From NCBI RefSeq assembly GCF_003007685.1, contig NZ_PXNN01000005.1, positions 104,742 through 168,741 of the forward strand: a stretch of 64,000 bases of DNA. Direction: 5' to 3'. A model generated the notes under the pieces. The model did not search any database. It saw only the letters and a list, made by a program, of their open reading frames with translations, and was not told the DNA's origin. Position 1 is the first letter of the stretch. Each line of letters begins with the position of its first letter. This DNA comes from Marinobacter halophilus. GTDB taxonomy: Bacteria; Pseudomonadota; Gammaproteobacteria; Pseudomonadales; Oleiphilaceae. Position numbers and translations under genes: made by a program. This document shows, one piece after another, positions 36,715-43,932 of the stretch.

Positions 36715-37626
36715 ATGACGAGCAAACTTCCTCACATCGCGTTTCTAGGCATTGGCCTGATGGGCGCACCCATGACCCGAAACCTGCTGAGTGCAGGTTA
36801 CCCCATGACCCTGTGGAACCGGACGGCGAGCAAGTGCGAGCCGTTTGTCGGGCAGGCGACCATTGCCGGTTCCCCGGCCGAAGCGGTGGCTGAAGCCGAC
36901 ATTGTGATCACCATGCTGGAAAACGGCACGGTGGTGGAGGACGTGATGGTGGCTCAGGGCGCCATGGGCGCTCTTAAAGCGGGTGCGCTGGTGGTAGACA
37001 TGAGCTCGGTGCAGCCGTCGCTGGCGCGGCGTCACGCGCAGCTGGCGGCGGAGCAGGGGGCGGGCTATGTCGATGCGCCGGTGTCGGGTGGCACCTTGGG
37101 GGCGGCGGAGGCTCGGTTGAGTATTATGGCCGGCGGGTCAGAGGAGGACGTTACTCGAGCGTTGCCGGTGTTTGCGGTGCTGGGCAAGTGCACGCGGATC
37201 GGGCCGGTGGGAGCCGGGCAGTTGGCGAAGCTGGCGAATCAGGCGATTGTGGGAATTACCATTGGTGCGGTGTCTGAGGCGCTATTGCTGGCGGCCAAGG
37301 GCGGCGCCGATCCGGCGGCGGTGCGGGAAGCATTGATGGGGGGCTTTGCCGGTAGCCGGATTCTGGAGTTACACGGACAACGGATGATTGACCGGGATTT
37401 TGCCCCGGGTGCGCCGGCGCGGATTCAGTTGAAGGATATGCGGATGATTCTGGATGAGGCCCGGGCCGAGGGTCTGACCCTGCCGCTGGCGCAACAGGTG
37501 CACAACGAGTACCTGTCACTGGTGGCCAATGGCCACAGCGATGTCGATCACAGTGGTCTGCTGCTCGAGCTGGAGCACCTTAACGGCACACGCTTGGGTT
37601 CGGTGGGTCGGGGCCCAAAGTCGTAG
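36715..37626 (+). CDS. glxR: NAD-binding hydroxyacid dehydrogenase, tartronate-semialdehyde reductase type
   Basis: A 303-residue enzyme of the 3-hydroxyisobutyrate / tartronate-semialdehyde reductase family. The Rossmann motif is FLGIGLMGAPMTRNLLSAG near residues 9-27. DAPVSGGTLGAAEARLSIMA near 119-138 is the substrate-binding signature, and the catalytic Lys sits in GAGQLAKLANQ near 170. The next gene is a hydroxypyruvate isomerase, which favours 2-hydroxy-3-oxopropionate reductase (glyoxylate to glycerate) over 3-hydroxyisobutyrate dehydrogenase. No gcl carboligase is adjacent. The nearest GGAG is about 15 bp before the ATG, longer than usual. Confidence 0.82.
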   Translation: MTSKLPHIAFLGIGLMGAPMTRNLLSAGYPMTLWNRTASKCEPFVGQATIAGSPAEAVAEADIVITMLENGTVVEDVMVAQGAMGALKAGALVVDMSSVQPSLARRHAQLAAEQGAGYVDAPVSGGTLGAAEARLSIMAGGSEEDVTRALPVFAVLGKCTRIGPVGAGQLAKLANQAIVGITIGAVSEALLLAAKGGADPAAVREALMGGFAGSRILELHGQRMIDRDFAPGAPARIQLKDMRMILDEARAEGLTLPLAQQVHNEYLSLVANGHSDVDHSGLLLELEHLNGTRLGSVGRGPKS

Positions 37627-37635
37627 GGGAGGGTC

Positions 37636-38415
37636 ATGTCACGTTTTGCTGCGAATCTGTCGATGTTGTTTACTGAGGTGCCGTTTCTGGCTCGTTTCGC
37701 CCGTGCTCGGGCAGCGGGTTTTACCGCAGTCGAGTATCTGTTTCCCTATGACTGGCCGGCGGAGCAGATTGCGGCTGAGCTTGAAAGCAACGGGCTGACT
37801 CAGGTGTTGTTTAACCTGCCACCGGGAGACTGGCAAGCCGGAGAGCGGGGGATTGCCTGTTTGCCGGACCGGGTTGACGAGTTCCGGGCTGGCGTCGAGC
37901 AGGGGGTGGCCTACGCCAGGGTGCTGGGTAACACGCAGCTGAATTGTCTGGCGGGGTTGCAGCCCGCAGAGCTGGATGACGAGCTGGCCTGGAGTACACT
38001 GGAGGCCAATGTCCAGTATGCTGCCGACCGCTTTGCCGACGCCGGCCTGACGCTGTGCCTGGAGGCAATCAATTCCCGGGTCGATATGCCGGGTTTTATG
38101 CTCGACACCACCGATAAGGTCATGGCACTGATTGAAGCGGTGGATGCCGATAACGTTCGGTTGCAGTACGATATCTATCATATGCAGATCATGGAAGGGG
38201 ATCTGATCCGCTCCATGGAGTGTCTGCTGCCGTGGATTGGTCACATTCAGTTTGCCGATAATCCGGGTCGGCACGAGCCGGGTACCGGTGAGATTAACTT
38301 TTCGAATGTTTTCGCAGCACTCGATCGCCTGGATTACCAGGGCTGGGTCAGTGCTGAATATCGCCCGACCGCGGTCACGGAAGACTCTCTGGCCTGGTTC
38401 CCCGTCAAGAGTTGA
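37636..38415 (+). CDS. hyi: Hydroxypyruvate isomerase
   Basis: A 259-residue xylose-isomerase-like TIM barrel. SRFAANLSMLFTEVPFLARF at the N-terminus is typical of Hyi, and the metal/catalytic acidic residues appear in LCLEAINSRVDMPGFML near residues 137-153 (Glu) and LQYDIYHMQIMEGD near 175. It interconverts hydroxypyruvate and tartronate semialdehyde. It begins 9 bp after glxR, with GGAGG before the ATG, so the two are co-transcribed. Confidence 0.87.
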   Translation: MSRFAANLSMLFTEVPFLARFARARAAGFTAVEYLFPYDWPAEQIAAELESNGLTQVLFNLPPGDWQAGERGIACLPDRVDEFRAGVEQGVAYARVLGNTQLNCLAGLQPAELDDELAWSTLEANVQYAADRFADAGLTLCLEAINSRVDMPGFMLDTTDKVMALIEAVDADNVRLQYDIYHMQIMEGDLIRSMECLLPWIGHIQFADNPGRHEPGTGEINFSNVFAALDRLDYQGWVSAEYRPTAVTEDSLAWFPVKS

Positions 38416-38518
38416 CCGTCGTCATTGGCGACACCCTCTTACAAGATGGTAACTGGCCCGGTTTCAGAGTTCTTCGTACCCTAGTTGGTAATGTAATCCG
38501 CTACCAGGAGGAGCACCG

Positions 38519-39199
38519 GTGAAAGCACTGGTAATCGAAGACGATCGGGATGTAGCAAATTATCTGCTGAAGGGACTGAGAGAATCGGACTTCGTGGTAG
38601 ACCATGCGGCCGATGGCAAGGAAGGCATGCTGATGGCGGCCAGTGAAGAATACGACATCATGATCGTAGACCGTATGCTGCCGGGAATGGACGGGTTGTC
38701 CATCATCAAGACGGTGCGGGCCACCGGTAACCAGACGCCCATTTTGATTCTCAGTGCCCTGGGCGATGTCGACGACCGGGTCGAGGGGTTGCGAGGTGGC
38801 GGTGATGATTATCTGACCAAACCGTTCTCGTTCACTGAGTTGCTGGCCCGAATCGAGTCACTGATCCGTCGCAACCGGCAGGCTGCGGAAACCGAAACCG
38901 TGCTGAAGGTTGCGGATCTGGAAATGGACCTGCTGGCCCGAACGGTCAAGCGCGCCGGTCAGAGCATCGATGTCCAGCCACGGGAATTCCGGTTACTGGA
39001 ATATCTGATGCGCAATGCCGGTCAGGTGGTCACCCGGACCATGTTGCTGGAGAAAGTCTGGGATTATCATTTTGATCCCCAGACCAACGTGATTGATGTG
39101 CACATCAGTCGCCTGCGCGCCAAGATCGACAAGGAATTCGATACACCCTTGCTGCAGACCGTGCGGGGTGCGGGATACATGTTACGTGAAACTGCTTAG
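38519..39199 (+). CDS. OmpR-family response regulator
   Basis: 226 residues. The receiver has ALVIEDDRDVANYLLKGL at the start, the acceptor Asp in MIVDRMLPGMDG near residue 52, and Lys in YLTKPFSFTELLARI near 102. The winged-helix output domain has VQPREFRLLEYLMRN near 155 and VDVHISRLRAKID-type recognition elements near 195 (reading IDVHISRLRAKID). GTG start behind AGGAGGAG. It overlaps the kinase gene by 14 bp. Resembles CopR/QseB-like regulators; the signal is unknown. Confidence 0.9.
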   Translation: MKALVIEDDRDVANYLLKGLRESDFVVDHAADGKEGMLMAASEEYDIMIVDRMLPGMDGLSIIKTVRATGNQTPILILSALGDVDDRVEGLRGGGDDYLTKPFSFTELLARIESLIRRNRQAAETETVLKVADLEMDLLARTVKRAGQSIDVQPREFRLLEYLMRNAGQVVTRTMLLEKVWDYHFDPQTNVIDVHISRLRAKIDKEFDTPLLQTVRGAGYMLRETA

Positions 39200-40640
39200 T
39201 CAGCTAAGAACATCCTCTTTTCAGCTGGCCCTGCTGTACATGGTGGTGTTCGCCACATCCGTGTTTTTGCTGTTGGCGTTCATCTACTGGCGAACGGCAG
39301 GGTTCATGACTGCCCAGACCGATGAAACCATCGAAGCCGAAATTGCCGGGCTGGCGGAGCAATACCGGGGGCGCGGCGTCAACGGCTTGATCACCATCAT
39401 CCGTGAGCGTGTCGCCCGCGATCCGAATGCCAAATCGATTTATCTGCTCACCACAGACGACTTCCTGAAGCTGGCCGGAAACATCGAAACCTGGCCTGAA
39501 GGCAGCCGCTCGTCGGATACCGGCTGGATCAACTTTACGCTGAATCCGTCGGTTGGCTGGCAGGGCCCCGAACGACTGGCCCGTGCCCGCATCTTCGAAG
39601 TCCAGGGCGGCCTCAAGCTTCTGGTAGGTCGGGATGTCGATGAGCTGACCAATCTCAAGCGAGTGATCGAAACTGCCATCAACTGGGGCATGGGCATAAC
39701 GCTGGCACTGGCGTTGCTGGGCGGATTTCTGATGAGTCGCGGCACTACCCGTCGCATCGAGGTTATCAACAACACCTCCCGACGGATTATGAATGGCCAC
39801 TTGTCGCTGCGCATTCCCACCCGAGGTACCGACGACGATTTTGATCAACTGGCGGAAAACCTGAACCAGATGCTGGACCGGATTGTGTACCTGATGGAAG
39901 GCATCCGACATGTGTCAGACAGCATCGCCCACGATTTGCGCACGCCTTTGACGCGTCTGCGCAACCAGCTGGAAAGCACCCTGATTGCGGTGGATAACGA
40001 CGAAGCCCGGGATCAGGTAGGCCGGGCGGTCTCTGAGGCCGATCAGTTGCTGGCCACCTTCAATGCCTTGCTACGCATCGCCCGGCTGGAAACCCGGGGT
40101 AATTCAGCTGATATGAAAGTGATCTCGCTGGATGAGCTCGTCAGCGATGCCTGTGAACTCTATGAGGCACTAGCGGAAGATAAAGACCAGGCATTTCCCC
40201 AGGCTCTGGAGCAGGGCGTCATGATAGAAGGGGACCGGGACCTGTTATTCCAGATGGTCAGTAACCTGATTGATAACGCAATTAAATATACGCCGGAACA
40301 GGGCGGAATTCAGGTGGTTGTGCGTCGGGACGGCGCCACGGCGGTGTTTGAGGTGCAGGATTCGGGCATCGGTATTCCGGATGACGAGAAGGGTCAGGTA
40401 TTCCAGCGTTTCTACCGGGTCGGTAAGAGTCGTTCGCTGCCGGGTAACGGCCTGGGGTTAAGTCTGGTCAGTGCCGTCGCTGAGATCCATCAGGGTGAGA
40501 TTCTGTTAAGTGACACCCGTGAGGGTGAAGTACCGCCTGGCTTGACGGTGACCGTGCGAATGCCTGCTTTTACAGGTATTCGCAAACGGATCAAGGCAAC
40601 CCCGTCCGATCCGGATGAAGACTCACTACTCACTGGATGA
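39186..40640 (+). CDS. Sensor histidine kinase
   Basis: A 484-residue membrane kinase paired with the preceding regulator. Transmembrane helices lie near residues 13-36 and 160-182; a periplasmic domain of about 120 residues lies between them. HAMP covers 183-235, the phospho-acceptor His is in SIAHDLRTPLTRLRNQLE near 250, and the ATPase boxes are NLIDNAIKYTPE near 360, DSGIGIPDDE near 395 and GNGLGLSLVSAVAEIH near 420. The GTG at 39186 overlaps the regulator stop. A longer open frame exists upstream but would lie inside the regulator. Confidence 0.88.
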   Translation: MKLLSQLRTSSFQLALLYMVVFATSVFLLLAFIYWRTAGFMTAQTDETIEAEIAGLAEQYRGRGVNGLITIIRERVARDPNAKSIYLLTTDDFLKLAGNIETWPEGSRSSDTGWINFTLNPSVGWQGPERLARARIFEVQGGLKLLVGRDVDELTNLKRVIETAINWGMGITLALALLGGFLMSRGTTRRIEVINNTSRRIMNGHLSLRIPTRGTDDDFDQLAENLNQMLDRIVYLMEGIRHVSDSIAHDLRTPLTRLRNQLESTLIAVDNDEARDQVGRAVSEADQLLATFNALLRIARLETRGNSADMKVISLDELVSDACELYEALAEDKDQAFPQALEQGVMIEGDRDLLFQMVSNLIDNAIKYTPEQGGIQVVVRRDGATAVFEVQDSGIGIPDDEKGQVFQRFYRVGKSRSLPGNGLGLSLVSAVAEIHQGEILLSDTREGEVPPGLTVTVRMPAFTGIRKRIKATPSDPDEDSLLTG

Positions 40641-40659
40641 TAAGCGAGCTTCGACCGAC

Positions 40660-40689
40660 GCCAGCAACGCCTGAAAGTTAGTTGCTGGC
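40660..40689. terminator. Hairpin at the convergent end of the kinase and small-protein genes
   Basis: GCCAGCAAC and GTTGCTGGC (9-bp stem, 12-base loop) overlap the stop of the minus-strand gene at 40678. No T-run follows. Probably a shared 3' end signal. Confidence 0.4.
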
Positions 40690-40959
40690 GCGGATGCGAT
40701 TGACTCTGCTGATAATCGGACCAAATACCGCATCTGCGCGGGCCTCTACCTGGCCCGCAATCTTCTCGAACTGGGAGCGACGGCGGTCAACCTTGGCCTG
40801 AATGCTGTCCCACTCACCTTCCAGATGCTTTTGCTCCAGCATCAGATAAGCCGCGATGTTGTGGCGGTTAAGTTTGCTGGTTATGCCCATGTCATCGAGC
40901 CGGAAACCGATGCTATCGACACCTTCCAGGGCCAGGTTCAGCAGTTTTTTGGTGTTCAT
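40678..40959 (-). CDS. Small helical protein of unknown function
   Basis: 93 residues, strongly charged and predicted helical throughout, without signal peptide or membrane segment. The middle (LEQKHLEGEWDSIQAKVDRR near residues 41-60) could form a coiled coil. No family is recognised; the pattern of a small amphipathic helical protein is reminiscent of phasin-like proteins, but this is only an impression. A good GGAG site precedes the ATG, which supports a real gene. Confidence 0.7.
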   Translation of the reverse strand: MNTKKLLNLALEGVDSIGFRLDDMGITSKLNRHNIAAYLMLEQKHLEGEWDSIQAKVDRRRSQFEKIAGQVEARADAVFGPIISRVNRIRASN

Positions 40960-41110
40960 ATGTGTCTCCGTCAGGAAAAATAGTCACTATTGCCCCGTAA
41001 ACTATCCCCGGATACTAGAGTATACAACCTAATTTTGACCGGGCCGGACGCCAAAATCTGCCTTGCTAAAAGGTAATTCCTTGGCCACCGCTGGGTAATG
41101 CTTAGTGTGT

Positions 41111-41209
41111 AGAATAGGTCGTGTAGATGTTGAAGCAGGCATAAAGTCGCTTGCTTCTTCCTCCAGCACAGCGCTAGCCTTATACCCCGTTACCTACGGG
41201 GTTTTTTTT
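41111..41209 (+). ncRNA. Candidate small RNA (or greB leader) with two stem-loops
   Basis: A TAGAAT hexamer at 41110-41115 is followed by a possible transcript of about 85-90 bases. It contains stem-loop 1 (GAAGCAGGC 41132-41140 with GCTTGCTTC 41149-41157, one G-T pair), a pyrimidine-rich linker and a strong intrinsic terminator (41184-41209). No plus-strand gene lies between 40641 and the terminator, so the terminator must serve something in this 250-bp gap. No convincing -35 is seen. Confidence 0.45.
41184..41209 (+). terminator. Orphan Rho-independent terminator upstream of greB
   Basis: ACCCCGT, loop TACCT, ACGGGGT, then an eight-T run. It points toward greB but follows no plus-strand coding gene; the neighbour on that side is a minus-strand gene. 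Confidence 0.88.
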
Positions 41210-41247
41210 GCCCTGAATTTTCTGATCAACCCGGAATAACCGACTTG

Positions 41248-41757
41248 ATGACCAAGATCTCAGCTGGCTCCAGCGCGCGCTACATTACACCGGACGGTGA
41301 GCAGGCCTTGCGAGAGGAATTGCAGTTCCTGTGGAAGGTCAAGCGACCGGAGGTTACCCAGGCTGTTCGGGAGGCTGCTGCCCAGGGTGATCGCTCGGAA
41401 AACGCCGAATACATCTATGGCAAAAAGCAGCTGCGGGAAATCGACCGCAGGGTGCGCTTTCTCAGCAAGCGGCTGGATGAGTTGACAGTGGTCGACCGCC
41501 TGCCGGATGACCAGAGCCGGGTGTATTTCGGCGCCTGGGTGACGGTTGAGGACGAAGCGGGCGATGAGCAGAGTTATCGGCTGGTGGGTGCGGACGAGTT
41601 TGATCTGGGCAAGGGCTACCTGAGCATCAACTCACCGCTGGCTCGGGCACTGATTGGCAAATACCTGGATGATGAAGTATCGGTGAAAACCCCTGAAGGC
41701 TGGAAGGTCGTGGTGATCACCGGAATCCGCTACGGAAAGACCGTTTCCGACAAGTGA
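41248..41757 (+). CDS. greB: Transcription elongation factor GreB
   Basis: A 169-residue factor that rescues backtracked RNA polymerase by stimulating transcript cleavage. The N-terminal coiled coil contains the tip acidic residues in AAAQGDRSENAEYIYGKKQL near residues 44-63. The C-terminal FKBP-like domain has YRLVGADEFD and SPLARALIGKYLDDEV near 130-145. The GKK and basic character of the coiled coil favour GreB over GreA. ATG at 41248; a TTG one codon upstream is also possible. Confidence 0.93.
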   Translation: MTKISAGSSARYITPDGEQALREELQFLWKVKRPEVTQAVREAAAQGDRSENAEYIYGKKQLREIDRRVRFLSKRLDELTVVDRLPDDQSRVYFGAWVTVEDEAGDEQSYRLVGADEFDLGKGYLSINSPLARALIGKYLDDEVSVKTPEGWKVVVITGIRYGKTVSDK

Positions 41758-41881
41758 GAATCGTCACAAATTCGTCTTTTTACTGAGCAAAGCGTCACCG
41801 ATGGCGATAGACTGATCAAAAATTGTCACCCGAAAGGGTAATGGACACCAAGACAATGAACGATCAATCGGGATTGAAGCC

Positions 41882-42343
41882 ATGACGTCATTAGAATCGC
41901 TTGCCGGATCAGAGCCAGTGCCTTATCGATGGCTGGCGGCCGTGTTGATGCCCTTCGCGTTAATGGCGATACCCGCTTATGGCCAGAGCAGCAGCGCCAC
42001 GAGCCCAGTGTTCGAGTTCGAGCAGCGCTCAACCATCGACACCATCCCGTTCAGCTCGATCGAAGAAGAAACGCTCGCCAATACCATTATCGAAGGGGGG
42101 TTGGAGGCTCCGGCCGCCGGCGTGCCGGTGCAATCTGCCCGCGATGATGATTTCTATCTGGATCCGTTGGCCCTGCAGCCCCGGGATGGTCGCACTGACC
42201 TGGGGCGCTCCGAGATTCCGGTGGATATCCGGTTCAGCAATCCAAAGGTGGTGCCCGGCCAGACCCACAGCAATAACTATTCGATCCGGCCCCCGGAGAA
42301 CCGCACCTACGATACTCTCAACGTCAATATGACCGGGCGGTGA
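41882..42343 (+). CDS. Exported protein of unknown function
   Basis: 153 residues. A hydrophobic segment near residues 16-34 (YRWLAAVLMPFALMAIPAYG) ends in an AYGQ cleavage-like site, so the protein is probably periplasmic or exported. The mature part is acidic and low in hydrophobic content, with a repeated feel of Ser/Asp/Pro and no cysteine. No family is recognised. The ribosome site is weak (GAAGCC). The 124-bp gap to greB shows nothing clear. Confidence 0.6.
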   Translation: MTSLESLAGSEPVPYRWLAAVLMPFALMAIPAYGQSSSATSPVFEFEQRSTIDTIPFSSIEEETLANTIIEGGLEAPAAGVPVQSARDDDFYLDPLALQPRDGRTDLGRSEIPVDIRFSNPKVVPGQTHSNNYSIRPPENRTYDTLNVNMTGR

Positions 42344-42379
42344 TGGGGCAGATCGATCAGTTCGGGGTCCTTCAACGGG

Positions 42380-42691
42380 CTACGCTGCAGCGGCGCCTTG
42401 CGTGGCGGGGATACCGAGCACATCTTCGTAAAAAAAGGCCAGCGCCTGAGTGGCCTGATTGAGCCTGGCTCTGGATACCTGGATTTTCTCTCTCAGATAG
42501 TCAAGAAACAGCTTCTGATCTTCTTCCGCCAGGTTGCCCGGGTCTTTGATATCGTGGAAAAGCACAAAACGGCTGATCCAGTGCAGATAGGTCTGCTCTG
42601 CCCGTTGGTTCAGTTGTCGTTTGCGGATCGCGGCTTTGACATCGTTGACAATACCAGGCCGTGATTGCTCGAGCGCCTCGGTAATATTCAT
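42380..42691 (-). CDS. Stand-alone integrase N-terminal (SAM-like core-binding) domain protein
   Basis: 103 residues. The segment from RAEQTYLHWISRFVLFH (near 31-47) through FLDYLREKIQVSRARLNQAT and ALAFFYEDVLGI (near 85-96) closely resembles the N-terminal DNA-binding domain of tyrosine recombinases such as IntI and XerC/D. The catalytic domain with the R-H-R-Y residues is absent: the frame stops at 42380 and no continuation is seen downstream. It may be a domesticated DNA-binding domain or a remnant of an integrase. Confidence 0.7.
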   Translation of the reverse strand: MNITEALEQSRPGIVNDVKAAIRKRQLNQRAEQTYLHWISRFVLFHDIKDPGNLAEEDQKLFLDYLREKIQVSRARLNQATQALAFFYEDVLGIPATQGAAAA

Positions 42692-42785
42692 GGTGTGTAC
42701 TCGTCTGAATGCTTGTTGTTCTTATGTTGCGCGCATCATATGACAAACGTTTGAACGGCGCAAAAATAAACGGGCGAGGCTATTT

Positions 42786-42794
42786 GGGGGGGGG
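42786..42794. repeat. Nine-G homopolymer tract
   Basis: A run of nine G in the 147-bp gap between the integrase-like gene and the acyl-CoA-binding protein gene. Its length makes slippage possible, but it lies in no coding frame. Confidence 0.6.
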
Positions 42795-42804
42795 CGATTA
42801 ATTG

Positions 42805-42825
42805 CCCGCCGGCAGGACCGGCGGG
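42805..42825. terminator. Hairpin after the acyl-CoA-binding protein gene
   Basis: CCCGCCGG, loop CAGGA, CCGGCGGG: a perfect 8-bp GC stem, 13 bp past the stop of the minus-strand gene. No T-run. Confidence 0.5.
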
Positions 42826-42838
42826 TGGTAGGAGGCTG

Positions 42839-43099
42839 TTACTTCAGGGATTCGAGCTTGTCGATGTAGGTCTGCATGGCGTCGTCACTGGAGGTGCCTT
42901 TGAGTTTTTCCCAGGCGTCGTATTTGGCGCGACCAACAAAGTCCATCATGCCCGGGCGCTTGCCGGACACATCACCTGCGGTTGCCTGCTTGTACAGGGC
43001 GTAGAACTCCAGTTTCATCTCGTTCGAGGGCTTGAAGTCGCCCTCGGCACTCTGAATGTAATTCACCGCTTCATCGAATTTTGCTTTCAGGTCACTCAT
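42839..43099 (-). CDS. Acyl-CoA-binding protein
   Basis: An 86-residue four-helix protein of the ACBP family, which binds and buffers long-chain acyl-CoA in the cytosol. Recognisable parts: [17 protein letters not shown] at the start, [20 protein letters not shown] near residues 29-48 (Tyr and Lys contacts of the family), and [21 protein letters not shown] near 58-78. AAGGAG precedes the ATG. ACBP is common in eukaryotes and patchy in bacteria; here it neighbours, but is divergent from, the T6SS. Confidence 0.92.
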   Translation of the reverse strand: MSDLKAKFDEAVNYIQSAEGDFKPSNEMKLEFYALYKQATAGDVSGKRPGMMDFVGRAKYDAWEKLKGTSSDDAMQTYIDKLESLK

Positions 43100-43213
43100 G
43101 GTCTGACTCCTTGGTATGACGGGTTGTTTCCTCTGCGTATGGGGCGAGTATAGCGGTGGCAGCGTCAGCCGTCATTGACTGTAAAGGTATTGGCACGGGC
43201 ATCCGGGCAAGCT

Positions 43214-43227
43214 GGCAAAAGTTTGCC
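43214..43227. promoter_or_regulatory. Palindrome upstream of the T6SS operon
   Basis: GGCAAA-AG-TTTGCC is a perfect 6-bp inverted repeat in the 271-bp gap between the acyl-CoA-binding protein gene and tssB. It could be a binding site for a T6SS regulator; identity unknown. Confidence 0.35.
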
Positions 43228-43239
43228 CGACCTCACACT

Positions 43240-43256
43240 TTGGGTCATTTCTGGCC
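43240..43256 (+). promoter_or_regulatory. Weak sigma-54 promoter candidate for tssB
   Basis: TGG-GTC...TGGCC keeps the GG-N10-GC spacing (GG at 43242-43243, GC at 43254-43255), but matches TGGCAC and TTGCA only partly. A sigma-54 activator gene lies in the same cluster, which is the main reason to list it. The leader to the tssB ATG would be about 105 bases. Confidence 0.25.
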
Positions 43257-43370
43257 AGCTTTAGCTTGAGAATGCCTGGGCAGATGTGTACAGTTTCGCT
43301 CGTTGTCTGCCAGGACGGTAGGCACCAAGGATCGAACTACACTGCAAATGAATTGCACAGGGAGCACGCC

Positions 43371-43868
43371 ATGTCTGCCAAAGATGGTTCCGTCGCGCCG
43401 AAAGAGCGCATCAATATCAAGTATGTCCCCGCCACCGGAGATCAGCAGGCTGAAACCGAACTGCCGCTGAAGATGTTCGTGGTTGGCGATTTTAAGGGCC
43501 ATGCTGAAGAAATCCCTATCGAAGACCGTAAGGCCATTTCCGTCGACAAGAACAACTTCCGCTCTGTCATGAAGGAAGCCGGTCTGACGCTGTCCACCAA
43601 CGTGTCCAACAAGCTGGAAGAAAACGCCGATGACCTCCCGGTCAATCTGGAATTCCAGGGCCTGGATGACTTTTCTCCGGACAGCATTGCCCGCCAGGTA
43701 CCCGAGCTCAAGAAGCTGATCGAATTGCGCGAAGCTCTGGTTGCTTTGAAAGGCCCTCTGGGTAACGTTCCGGCTTTCCGCAGCAAGATGCAGGAATTGC
43801 TGGACAACGAAGGCGCTCGGGAAAAGCTGCTGGCTGAGCTTGATCTGGCCACCGAAAGCGGCGAGTAA
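43371..43868 (+). CDS. tssB: T6SS contractile sheath small subunit TssB (VipA)
   Basis: 165 residues; forms the contractile sheath with TssC. Family features: KERINIKYVPATGD near residues 11-24, ELPLKMFVVGDFKG near 31-44, VDKNNFRSVMKEAGL near 62-76, and LEFQGLDDFSPDSIARQVPE near 96-115. The ATG at 43371 follows CAGGGAG; the open frame extends further upstream without similarity. It is the first gene of the T6SS run. Confidence 0.95.
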   Translation: MSAKDGSVAPKERINIKYVPATGDQQAETELPLKMFVVGDFKGHAEEIPIEDRKAISVDKNNFRSVMKEAGLTLSTNVSNKLEENADDLPVNLEFQGLDDFSPDSIARQVPELKKLIELREALVALKGPLGNVPAFRSKMQELLDNEGAREKLLAELDLATESGE

Positions 43869-43932
43869 CCCGGGTCACCGTCCGATACGGTAACCAACAC
43901 CGAATATCAATCACGTACTGAAGGGATGTGGT

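Noticed and set aside
42786..42794. Phase-variable poly-G tract
   Set aside because: It lies outside any coding frame and beyond both adjacent gene ends, so slippage would not switch a product.
43190..43210. TTGGCACGG as a sigma-54 -24 element
   Set aside because: The -24-like half is good, but no GC dinucleotide sits at the required 10-bp spacing.
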